A stretch of 64,000 nucleotides of DNA from Cinnamomum chago (taxonomy: Eukaryota > Streptophyta > Magnoliopsida > Laurales > Lauraceae): NCBI GenBank assembly GCA_038049695.1, contig CP142458.1, positions 58,065,501 to 58,129,500 of the forward strand. Reading direction: 5' to 3'. The position numbers were made by a program, and so were the translations under genes. Below, one piece after another: positions 45,483-60,141 of this stretch. Numbering within the stretch: position 1 is the first letter of the stretch; every line of letters begins with the position of its first letter. A model generated the notes under the pieces. The model saw only the letters and a program-made list of their open reading frames with translations, did not search any database and was not told the origin of the DNA.

Positions 45483-46860
45483 TGATCGACACTTATTTGT
45501 GCAACGCTTAACCGAAGGACTACGGTGTCGTCAAGTTGTAAAAGACTAAAGGGTCCAGATTATCGATCTCACAGAGAGAGGATGGAACAAGCAATTAATC
45601 TAATTAAATGAGAGTTGAACTAAGATATAGCTAATGTAAACAATTGAAGTGGAAAAAATAAAACCAATAAACTATGCAATGTAAACAACTAATTAACAAT
45701 ATAAAATAATTTAATAAGATCTAAGTTAATCCAACCAAATACACTAAACTAGTGGATGAATGGTGGTGGAAATGGAAGATTTAAGGTGAAGATGTGGTGT
45801 GAAATGTGTAGGATTTAAAAACAAGTGATGAAGTATAGATCTAACAATCTAGAATCGAAAATAACAAATCAACTAAAGATTAAAATTAACAACAATAAAA
45901 AAAGAGATTAGGCAATCCAAAATCCACTAAGCATGTAATTAATTCAAACAATGCATGTCCTAATTCAACTCCCAAATCTACAATCTAATTAGCAATCTCT
46001 TGCCTAATTGGTTTGGATGATATAACAATGAAGATCAAAGTAAAGAAAATCAAAGGCCAATATCCTAGATCATCATCTAGCTACCCTAACAATAAATCAT
46101 CAAAATCAAGCTATAAAACATCAAAGATAAGGGCTCTAGAGCATGCTATATGAGAGAACTTAATCCAACTACAAAGCATCAATTGAGATTATCTAAGCAT
46201 CAAGTGTAGAGAATGAGCATGAGAAATGAGAGAGATTAGCACAATTAGATTTAAAATCTACTAATCAATCAAGGCACAAATAGGGAATTTAAACTAAAAC
46301 ATGCATGTAAATGAACTAATCATATTATTAACTTCAAAAGGAGAGCTTAATCTAAGAGCTTTAGCCACTAAACATCAAGAAAGAGCTCCAAATCTTCATT
46401 AATGATCTTCAATTACACACTCTCTCTAAATTAGTTACAAAGAAGTTTTTAATTACAATTTAAAAGTAAAAATAAAATTGCAAAAAGATTAACTTGCCAA
46501 AGGATCTCTCCTCTATCACTCTACAAATACATTTCAATTTATAGGAACATTGAAGACATTTGATTGACTCATTTCATTTCACAAGGATCTCTCCTCTATT
46601 ACTCTACAAATACATTTCAATTTATAGGAACATTGAAGACATTTGATTGGCTCGTTTCATTTCACAAGGATCTCTCCTCTATCTTTGGTCTCTCCTTAAT
46701 TTTTTGGGAATATATGAAATTCCTTTCACCACACATGTATAGTGGAGTTTTGATTTCTACACTCTTACTCTTGTAATTCCGTTTGGGCTATCTCTCTTTT
46801 GGGGACCCTATGAGTCCTTGTTCTCTTGTTTCCACCTTTTTTTTTAATACAGATTACCTT
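45483..46860 (-). repeat. Athila-like 5' LTR (right end uncertain)
   Basis: A+T-rich, gene-free DNA ending at the PBS. The element interior would lie to the left, but gag-pol is not visible there, so it is a truncated copy. The right limit is a guess based on the change to T-rich intergenic DNA near 46860. Confidence 0.5.
46501..46686. repeat. 83-bp tandem duplication
   Basis: AGGATCTCTCCTCTAT starts units at 46501, 46584 and (partial) 46667. The two full copies differ at a handful of sites. The period is exactly 83 bp. Confidence 0.9.
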
Positions 46861-46869
46861 TTAAGCAAA

Positions 46870-48009
46870 AAATAAAAATAAAAATAAAAATGATGGGGAG
46901 ATCCACATTTTGTGAAGTGACATTAAAACGCTATGTTATATAGGATTTCATTAACCATTTCCATCACAGAAAGATTTAGAAAACCCTCATATGTTTAGCT
47001 AATAAGAATCCTCATTGATCAGCACTTTCACTTAATACCAAAATGTGATTGGTATGCACTTAATAATATGGAATTTTCCCTAATTGCACTTGGTCATCCA
47101 AGTGCACCCCACAATTGGGCATGTGGTCATGTGGACTATACTCTCATAAAGTCTAAAATAAGATTCATCATACAAAACTAGCAAAACGTATATAATTCAT
47201 ACCAAAGAATATCATTTTCTTTAATTTTAATGATAAGTATTTCCAGCATGATCAATCTAGCACAGGTCTAGCTTGATCACCTGGATTTAAAGTAGAGTAT
47301 GTATATACATTAATAATTAAAAGATTAATGTGTTTTAAAATTATAAAAAGTTCAACTACCATATAAATCAATCATAAGTAAGATTCTATGAGTGCTGATG
47401 TTGGAAAGGTAGAGAATATATAGTAATAGAAGAATTTATCTCAAATCCACCAGTAGCTCATGCTCTACTTACGATCATCAGTTGGTGATGCACCTCCCTT
47501 CCACACAAACAATTAGGTATCAATCCCTATATGTCACGTTGATGGTGAGAGACTTCGGTGAGTGTGTGTGGGATGGTGTGTGAATTAAAAAAAGAAAACA
47601 ACATACAGTAATAAACAATATAAATTTATGTAAAATAAGGAATTAAGTTGAATTATGACAAAAGGCTGAGAAATTGAAAATTTTAAATTATCTTATTGAT
47701 ACATTTAAAATAGGTATTAAAATAGGAGGAATTACAACTACTATTATCAAGAAGATAGAAAATGAGTATTTAAGGCAAGGATCATCAATATTACTAGAAT
47801 ATAGTTGCTAGGAAATCTTATGATTACTAAGTGAGAATTAGTTTAATCATTTGTTATGTTTTTATATGACTAATATTAAATTTTCATTAAGAAAGAAAGG
47901 TATATAAAAATGGTCCAAATTGGAATTTGTTGAAGGCCAATAAAATATGGGGCCATTTATTTTTATTAGAAATTTTCATATGTTAGCCAAGTTGAGAAAC
48001 ATCATCAAT
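46870..48009. other. Intergenic, possible SINE trace
   Basis: A+T-rich. 47460-47545 has TTGGTGATGCACCTCCCTTC and a B-box-like AGGTATCAATCCC that resemble 56930-56990, in XLG intron 2 (GGTGGTGAGGCACTTCCC). Together these hint at an old SINE family. Nothing else is seen. Confidence 0.4.
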
Positions 48010-49140
48010 GCTTCTTGAAAGTTGAAACAAGGAGATTTTACCTAGAAAATCCCCTAGAGGGGTAGAAGACGAAAAAGACCCTAAAACTTTTGTATTAACC
48101 TCAGTGATACCAAGAAACTTTTTTGTTTTTTTTTTTTTATTTCACATGAGCGATGATATCGCCACTCCTTTGCAAATGGTCTCTCTAAAAACTTGTTCCC
48201 CATTATCTTCTTCTTCCTCTCTTCTCCTCTATTCTTTTGTAATCTCTCCTTTAGAAAAACCATTCTTCTCTTCTTCCATCTCTCTCTTCAATACCTATTG
48301 TTTTCTGCAACTTAAATCTTTCGCTTCCTTCTTTTTTTGGTAAAATTCTCAAAAGAAAAAATAAATGCAAAGAAGGAGAGTAGGTTCTGCAACCCTCTTG
48401 TTTTCTTTTGCACAAAATCCGACACCACTCTGTGTCTCTCATGTCTCTCATCTTTTATAGGAAGACCAAACCAATACTGCAGAGGTCGTCTTCTCCTGCG
48501 TCGATAACAAATCTATGGATCGCAGTGAGCCATTTATTATTATTATTATTATTTTTGTCTTGTTGAGTAGTCATGATATTGCCACTCATGTGCAATGAGC
48601 AATGACATCGCCATTCGTTTCTTCTTCCTCCTCATGTTCTTCTTCTATGGCATTAAATCCACTTAAGCAGGAGTTAAGGCTTCTTCTACATGTAGCAAAC
48701 AACTTGTCGGTTGGGTTGGAGACTAGAGCATTGTTTAAGGTGGGATCGAGCTTGCGGGGGGTGGCTGGTGTTAATGGAGGGTTGATAGTTAGTGATGTTA
48801 TTATGGGAAAGAAGATGGAGAAAAGATATGAGTTTGGATACTTTCTGCTATTGAAGAATTTGTTAGTGATGAAAATTTGAGACACATTTTTTTTAAATTT
48901 TATTTTGTCTTGCCATGAACCATGGAATACTTGGAGGTGATCAATGGTTAGAGAAATCCATAAAAAGTGGGGAAGAAGAAGACACAAGCCGCTCATATTA
49001 TACACGAGCAACGATATTGCTGTTCAACAAAATAAAAAAAAAGTGATAAAAGGGAGTTTATGTTACATATTGAAATCTAAGGGCCTTTTCTGTCTTTACC
49101 CTCTTTAAGAGGATACTTTTGGTAAAATCCCTTTTGAAAT
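48010..49140. mobile_element. Possible TIR element with GCGATGATATCGCC repeats
   Basis: The left edge (TCCCCTAGAGGGGTAGAAGA, GAAAAAGACCCT) is roughly the inverse of the right edge (AGGGCCTTTTCTGTCTTTACC, CTCTTTAAGAGGA). Inside, a near-palindromic GAGCRATGATATCGCCA motif occurs at ~48150, ~48597 and ~49008, each beside an exon-like patch. Reading frames at 48602-48880 (+) and 48586-49011 (-) overlap and match nothing that I recognise. Low confidence as a single element. Confidence 0.35.
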
Positions 49141-50215
49141 AAATATAATAATAAAAAGAGAAAATAATGAATCAATGTAACATAGCTATATGGGATGAAG
49201 AGAAGGCATTGTGTTATTTAGTAAATGAGTATCAAGCTGTCATCTATGCAGTGCCAAAAAGACAAATTTAATAGAAACAACCAGAATACAAGGACCCATC
49301 AACCCATATGTACTTTCCTGGAACTTATTACAGGTTTATGATCAACATGAAGAGGAGGAAGAAAAGGAGATGCATTGTGGATATAAAATCCCACGTCTAA
49401 ATGGTGGTTGAGCATTTAATCTCTTAATCATGTGCTTGATGATGCAAGGTAGAAAAAAAATCAAATGATAGTAAAAAGCTTTTAGCTTCCAATGCTTTGT
49501 AATTATATATATATATGAAGCTAACTAAGAAGTCTAGCTATTGTAAAGGTTAGAAGTTCAATTAGAGCTCTAATTAAGTTAGACTTGTATTTTAAGCATT
49601 AGACACTCAATAATTGAGTTTGACAATTGTTAACCTCAAACTCTAAATTAATTATCATCTTGACTCTAACAGCTTCTCTAACACACAAATAACGTTTTGA
49701 CTTTTAAACTTCTCCCCTCTCTCTTTGTTCCATCTTGACTACCATCGACTTCTTTAACATCTTCATCTCCTCCCTCTCTCCCTCGGTTCCGTCTCCTCTC
49801 TCCCTCAGTCTCCTATCTCGCAAAGGCTCTCACTCCCTCTTATCTCCTGACTTTCTTCCTCATCTCCAATCTCTAATATATAACCCAATAATAATAATAA
49901 TAATAACTATCTCTTGACCATGGCCAACCCCTCCGAACCCTAACCCTCTAAAACCCTCTCTTTCTCCTATTTGAAGTAAAGTGAGAGAGTGTGGTAGAGT
50001 AGCTATTGGCTTTACTTTACCACACTTTAGCATGGTTTATAAGTTAAAGAAAGATTATTTTGTGGTAAAAAAGTGGTCATTGGACTTTACTTTACCACAT
50101 TACTTTGTCATCCAGACATGGTAAATGGAGAATTTGTCACATTTGCATTAATGTTACTTTGCCCTCTACATACCAATTGCTAAACAAACAAGCTCAAGGA
50201 GAGTGCGATTGTTTG
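49141..50215. other. Intergenic, CT-rich tract, no gene seen
   Basis: 49700-49870 is CT-rich (CTCCCTCTCTCCCTCGG). 49970-50110 has a repeated CTTTACTTTACCACA phrase in both orientations, suggesting a small decayed inverted-repeat element. No convincing coding. Confidence 0.45.
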
Positions 50216-50500
50216 GACAATGTTAAACATTGATGATGATAATGGTAGTGGTGAGATGATGATGGTTGTGATGGTGATGATAATGATGGTGATCTTGATG
50301 GTGGTCGTGGTGATGTGTTGAAGGTTATAACAATGGTGATAATGGTGCTAAGTGGTGCGATGATGATGGTGATGGTGGTGATGATAATGGTGATGATGAT
50401 GGTGGCGATGATCACGATGATGATAATGGTGATGAACTAGTGTTCATGGTGATGATGAGGACGAGGATGTTGGTAACAGTGATAGTAATAGAATTGGTGG
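50216..50500. repeat. Imperfect GAT/GGT trinucleotide microsatellite
   Basis: About 280 bases of GATGATGGTGATGGTGG-type sequence with frequent interruptions. The minus-strand frame (Ile/Thr-rich) is an artefact of the repeat. Confidence 0.9.
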
Positions 50501-53380
50501 TGGCGATGATGGAGTTTGGATTTTGAAGGTGGGCCCCATTGATGGATTTGAAGTGACAAATTACATATAAATGAAACTATTTTATAAATAATTAATCTAA
50601 TGGTAAACGTGGCTATGATCAATAACACTAAATTATCATTATTTTGTTTTTTTAACATATATTACAATTCGTAACACGTTCCAAACAATTTGACTTGCCA
50701 GGACATCTAGTGGTAAAGGCATCCCATCTCACACACCTGCTAAGGGACCAGTAGTTCCCCAAAGTTTGGACAGCTCGCTCAACTAGCAAAAAAAAACAAT
50801 CACATTCTTAAAACATTGTCAAACATAAAAAAATATCTCAATATTTATATATTACACTATTCTAATAATAATCTTTAAACCATACCGATAATATATTACT
50901 AATGTATAACTTATAAAAATCACCATAAAATATTTTTTTATGATTTTGTTATTCTGCTTTAAGAGGGCCGACTTGGGCTGCCCATTTCCTATACCGGTGG
51001 GCTCCAATATAAGCTCATCTAGGGCCTATTTCATAGAGGGGTGGGCTTAAAATCCTAAATAGTAAATGGGCTTATGCATGAACAAAGGTGACTCATTCCC
51101 AAATCCGGCCAAGTTGACAGCCTAGTAACAGGAATCAATTCTTTAAAAAGTTAGGAGTAAACAAGGGTTGTTGGGCATTAAAGATTAGGCCCTTTAAATG
51201 ATGGTACAAGTACACCCCATCACATGTACAATAAATATAACCAAATAAATGACTCCATGTTGGTGCGTACAACTACTCCTACCTTTCACCGAATTCCAAT
51301 CCCATCAACCTCACTTTCAAGGACTTGGGTCCCTTTCACCTTTGAAAAAATTTCAACCATTTTTTTGGTCAGAGTTCAGATACCCCCACCCCCAACTCCC
51401 CAAATTAAAGTAAAGTAAAGTAGAGTAAAAGGATCACCCTCTCTCTCTTCTGGGCCCACTTCTCGCTCACGTGCAATGCCGACGTGGCCACTATTCTCAT
51501 GTGGCCAATTCACGTGACCGTCTGATTCGTATGTTCGATATCATAATTAAGTTTTACTGACGACGGGCTCTTTTTACTGGTCCTCGCACGAATGGGTACT
51601 CCTTTGTCCAACAGATTTCCCATCATGGTTTCCTTTCACGAGTCCCGATCCTCTCGGGAATCCACTCAAGAGGGATCGAGCGATCTGTTTGGGCAATCAG
51701 GGGGCACATGAGAAAATTTTTTTCTTTTCGAAGAAGATGAAATTTTTTTAAGAGATAAAGATGTGAAATTTCTATCAATATATCACTTCCTGATTGATCC
51801 AAATAGAATTTCTTATTTTCACTTAAGAATTGTTCGGGAGGCTACTTAGTGGGGCCCACTTATAGAAATACAAACCATTCAAAAAGTAATTATTTTTGTG
51901 TGGTGTATGCCTATAGCTTATAAAATATTGTGAAGATTCCAATATTTCTCATGAATTAATTTGATGATGGGACTTTTCTTATACTAGAGTAAAATTTTGA
52001 AGGGCAAAAAAATAAAATATAAGTAGGTTATAATAATATTTTGTTTCTAGTTGTTTGTTATGTGATCTTTTAACTTTTTGTAAAAAAAAATAGATTTTTT
52101 TTTGTATTTTAGTGGATAAAGGTGGTTGAATTTTGAATTTTTTGAAAAAGATAGAGAGAGTTTAGAATTAAAGTGCTTTAGATTGTCTTAAAAATGAAGG
52201 TTTTACTTCACTTTTACTATGTTAATAAAGTGTCAAACTAGCCTCAAGGGTCTATTGAAAAGGAAAACATTTTGAGCAGTTGGACATTTATGCCTTATGG
52301 TTTTTCGTGAAGGGAAGGCACGGAGGATTTTGACTCAGACGAGTCACCCCAATCCCTTGATCAGATTAACCAGGCCGCCTGGCTGAGTCAATGCGACTCA
52401 TGACCCGGTAGAGCGGTTGAGTTTAAACCACGAGTTAGAAAAATCCGATGAACCCTTTGCATATGATCCTTGATATAAGATATCCTAGGCTTAACCATCT
52501 AATTCGTAAGGAGAAAATTTCATCGAAAGATTGAAGATAAGGCCTTTCCCCATCAAATGCCGGCCATCTAATAAATTTGGTTGGTGGCAATGCTATCAAT
52601 CAATGATCATTTTATTGCATAAACCATCTTCATGGATAGGGATAATGTCCAATTATTATTTTGGTGAGATTATATGCATTCGGTTTTTGGTGGGTTCCAC
52701 AGGATTCTTTTTATGATGACGTGGGTATCTATCATTGAGGTCTTTGCCCCCAACAGGACTAGTTGCTCGATTGGCACCTATTAAACCCACACAAACCTAT
52801 ACAAACACACTATTAGAATATGAAGCATTCAAAATAAATGCACTACACAAACGCTCACAAGATAATTCAAGAGAGGTGGGGATGGAGGTTGTTCAAACAC
52901 AAGACATGGGTAGCAACTCTACGATAAGATCTATCTATAAAAACCTAAACTATTTAAAATAAATGCCTTGCAAATATATATTGGTATCCTCAAATCCAAA
53001 TCTTACATCAATCCGTATTTATTCCACCGTTAGATTGACTGTTTAATGAAAACCAACACTGAAAGAAACTTAAATTTGATAACCCATATACCTGGATTGC
53101 AATTATTTTGAAAGGTTTCGATTTCAATAGGTAGACACCATTTTAGTATTCCACTCCTCTAACTCAAGATTTTCCAGTGTTAAACCTAAACTGTAAGATG
53201 ATCCGGGCTCTAATCAGGAGAGAGGACCATCTATAGCCAGTTTAAAGTGGGCTCAACATCTAAACCGGCCTAAGTGGACCAGACCGGGGCCCAGCATTAC
53301 TGTTTGTCAAACGCAAAAAGAAGAGAAAGCCAAACACGACTGGGTAAAAACCAAAGGAACGAAGTGAAAAAAAAAAAAAA
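50501..53380. other. Intergenic upstream of XLG
   Basis: Anonymous. 50695-50790 contains TCTAGTGGTAAAGGCATCC followed by a decayed B-box-like stretch and an A-run, perhaps a SINE. 51440-51690 is less A+T-rich and could hold distal regulatory DNA (CACGTG at 51468). No gene seen. Confidence 0.45.
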
Positions 53381-54032
53381 AAAAAACTGCATCCAGAAGT
53401 GGAATCGCTTCGCACACACTTTCGCTATTTGAGGTATTAATTTTGACTTCCATCTTCATCTCATCGCCATTTCTTCCTTAAAACAATTCGCCAGCGGATT
53501 TCTTTGAATCCATCGTCGTAGGGCTTTGACTTGGACAATCGAAAACCATGTTTGAATCTGCTCCTCTTATGCTTCGACGGTCGAAATCTAGTCTTTGATC
53601 AGCATTTCTCTATCAGAACCGTTTAATCGGCGGCGGCGGCGATAACAGCAGTCGTTCGTTGATGAAAGGAGTTGGAATTTGTTTAAAATAAAGGAATTCC
53701 ACATCAAGGAGTTGCATTCGTAGTTGAATCTTTGGTTTTTGAATGTGTATTTCTACATAAAAGATTGTATTAAATCCCACCCATAGCACATAGTTTTGAA
53801 TTTGGGTTCATGGGGTTTTTGATGAAGATTGCTTCTTCTTGATTTTATCCATATATTTGTGTGTTTAGCCCTTTTCATCAGAAGATATTGAAGGTGAAGT
53901 TCTGTTCATTTATCTGATAAATCTTTTTGTTTGGTATTGGAATTGATGTGGTTTTGATTGGATAGTATATAGAAAATTTTATTTTTGGAGTTTAGTTTGA
54001 GAGAGAATTATTTGGTTTCTTCAGTTGGAAAG
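53381..54032 (+). promoter_or_regulatory. Probable XLG leader / proximal promoter
   Basis: After an A-run (53369-53387) the sequence turns to a mixed, exon-like composition (CATCTTCATCTCATCG, GGCGGCGGCGGCGATAACAG) typical of a plant 5' UTR, up to ATG 54033. No clear TATA box is seen. The start site is undetermined, and the leader may contain an intron. Confidence 0.4.
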
Positions 54033-57625
<3,593 letters not shown>

Positions 57626-58562
57626 GTATGCCATATTGTCCTGAAACACTCATTAAGTAATACAGTTGAATGACTAATGGATCTTGCGTATAAAGCTTAT
57701 TATAAAATGGCATGGGTTACGAAGGAAGACATTTCAATAAGATACTCTTTGATGATTGAGCAAAAAAGCATCCTTTTTCGTTGTAGTGTGACAATAGGAA
57801 GAGGAGCTGAGTTTCACTCTTTTCTTCCTGGACGTTTTTCTACATTGATTAGTTCTTAATTATTATTATTTTTTTTTTGAACTTCTTGGAAAAAATTGTT
57901 AAAAGAAAGTAAACAAATACGTTTGAATATCCAAAGATACAAGACAAAACTCCCACTTTAAGTGTTTGGGATGGATTGTCCTATACACGATAGGGGTGTA
58001 ACGGTTCGGTTGACTGGTCATTTTGGGAAAACCATTAACCGAACCGTAACCGCGGTTTTCTGTCTTTTAAAACCGTAACCGTATAAAAAAAACCCGTAGA
58101 AAACCGAACCGCGGTTAACCGTATTAGACGGTTCGGTTACGGTTAATAACCGTGGAAAAATCTAAGAAAGACAACAAAACAAAAACAACCAATCTAAGAA
58201 TCGAAGTCAAAGACTCAATTTGTAGAATTGAGTAATCCAGATAACATAGTTTAGAATAAATATTTTAACAGAGAATCATGGGTGTCAGGAAATAAGGGAA
58301 CCAACCATATAACCTTATTTCATCGCCTAAAACACTTCTGATTGCAGATTCTAATCTCTACCCTATATATGATTCAGCTATAACTCCAACAATACTATCC
58401 AAAACTAATCTACAAGCAATCGATGATAACTATGGTGATCAGAAATTGATGATTAATCCCGTTGGCAATTCGGGTACATCCCAAAGCAGCATAAAAAAAA
58501 CCCACTACATTCCTATGAAGTAAAAGAAAAAAATTGATGAAATAAAGTATAATCAGAGTGAC

Positions 58563-58754
58563 CTGCAAGAGTATCTTGGTCCTCTCCAATGGAGCAGTCG
58601 CAGTCTTTGCAAAGGCTCCAACTGCACCTCCAGCAATCAACTCCTTAACATAAACCGGCAAGCAATCAATGAAATAAACCTCCCCACGAGCCGACGACCC
58701 ATCAACCAATCCCGCCACATTCGTGGTGAGCGTCGATCCTTGCGAAGAACCCAT
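58563..58754 (-). pseudogene. Captured exon 1 of a mitochondrial carrier gene
   Basis: ATG 58754 opens a 64-codon exon (MGSSQGSTLTTNV; VYFIDCLPVYVKELIAGGAV; GAFAKTATAPLERTKILLQ) ending at an intact GT donor (58562). LPVYVKELIAGG and PLERTKILLQ, with its P-x-E-x-x-K carrier signature, fit the first transmembrane repeat of a plant mitochondrial solute carrier of the ADP-glucose/CoA-carrier type. Intron sequence (58410-58562) and a leader (58755 to ~59100) were captured with it. No later exon is present, so no transporter can be made. The exon has no stop or frameshift. Confidence 0.85.
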
Positions 58755-59159
58755 CTCAAATCCCTCTCTCCCCCAACTAAAATCACCCAAAATCCGAACA
58801 CCCCAAATCAAAAATATCGAAAAAAAAAAGAAACCAAAAATCAAAGAACCCCAAATCACCCCGCCTGCAATTTGACGAACTCCTTATCCCATCGATCTCT
58901 GGGGAGGCAAAAGGAGAAGCCTTTGTGCTGAAAGGTAAGCAGAAATTGAAGGGGAGTGCTCAGAAACTGGTGGGGTTTCTTCGCACTGTGATCGAATCCG
59001 GAAGCGTTAAGATACATCAACGGAAGGAGAAAGATGGATGGGAATTGAAAGAGGGATGAGAGGCAAAGATCAGTTCCATGGGTCTAAGAGGATTTCGTGA
59101 ACCCCCATTTGAAATCGAGAGAGTGAGAAGATGGCGGGGAGGGTCGGAGAAATCGAAGG

Positions 59160-59860
59160 ATGATAGACCTTTCACAATTGGGGAAAATTGTGATGTGTCC
59201 TTTCACAAGACACACCAATGCCACTATTCCAACACCAATTACAACAGAGCAACCCATTTTTGCTTTCCAGCCTCACTAAACTGTCTCCTGTTTTAGAAGC
59301 ATCCCAACTGGAATTCCCTTCACCTAGAACAGGATCTGTTGGACTCATCCCAGTCAATTCCAGCCTCCACAACCATTACCCAACCTCCTCCATCGCTGCC
59401 ACCCTAACACAATTCCCCAAACCTCCACTTGCACCACCACACCCAGGCACTCTCACTGTCGCCTTTCCAACCATGGTTGCTGCCTCTATCACCATCATAG
59501 CTACCACTAATCGCTGCTGCCGCTGCCGCCACTTCCACGGCCACCCCAACTACCAGGAAAAGCTTCCTTACCAGGTGAGTTCTGGACCTTGGCACCAGGA
59601 AACTTGAATGGGCGTGGGGCGAGATTCATGAATGCTGAGATTTGAGGGAGGGGAAAAACACAGAAAAGAAAGAGAGAGAGAGAGAGGCAGTACCCGTCGC
59701 CTTCTTCTCCTCCTCTTCTTCTTCTTCCTCAGTTCCTTATTTGGTTGCGAGAGAAAGAGAGGTTTTGCTGCGCCTGCCGCTGGGAGTCGAGACAGAGAGT
59801 GAGGCGAGAAAGAGGACTTAGGGCTTCGTTTGGCAAGGATAGTACCATACATACACATTT
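59160..59860 (-). pseudogene. Second captured 5' gene end (unidentified)
   Basis: Minus-strand sequence from ~59850 reads like a plant leader (CTCTTTCTCGCCTCACTCTC, a TTCTTCTTC tract) leading to ATG 59630 with MNLAPRPFKFPGAKVQNSPG, then Gly/Ser-rich residues and a stop. The opposite strand has an overlapping 130-codon frame (59218-59607). I cannot identify the source gene or decide the strand. Capture by the hAT element is inferred from its position. Confidence 0.35.
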
Positions 59861-60141
59861 TAAGTTATAAACATATTACATTGAGGCCCTTTAGATTTTT
59901 GTTATTAGTATAATGGTTCGGTTAACCATGTTCCGGTTAACCGAACCGTATGTTACGGTTCGGTTCGGTTAATAACCGTGAGTCAAGATTAAAAACCGTA
60001 ACCGAACCGAACCGTGCGGTTTTTGGATTTCATTAACCGTAACCGTAACCGAACCATGAAACACAGTTATTAACCGCGGTTTGGTTCGGTTCGATTCGGT
60101 TATACGGTTTTTCGGTTTTCTTTTACACCCCTAATACACGA

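Larger units (their letters stand above)
57991..60133. mobile_element. Pack-type hAT element downstream of XLG exon 4
   Basis: Terminal TAGGGGTGTAACGGTTCGG (57991) and its inverse ending TTACACCCCTA (60133) are flanked by a perfect 8-bp duplication ATACACGA (57983-57990; 60134-60141), diagnostic of hAT. About 150 bp at the left end and 220 bp at the right are arrays of AACCGAACCG / CGGTTCGGTT motifs, likely transposase sites. The 1.7-kb interior is not transposase but captured host sequence: the first exon of a mitochondrial carrier gene and a second 5'-end-like fragment. It lies 366 bp after XLG exon 4, presumably in intron 4. Confidence 0.9.

Noticed and set aside
50194-50415. 73-codon Ile/Thr/Ser/His frame
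   Set aside because: Pure by-product of the GAT/GGT microsatellite.
53985-54032. Upstream TTG-started extension of the XLG frame
   Set aside because: No ATG, weak start, and family proteins begin near the MAETGEG-type ATG at 54033.
58740-58931. + strand frame over the captured carrier
   Set aside because: Antisense shadow of the carrier exon and leader, with biased Pro/Asn/Thr composition.
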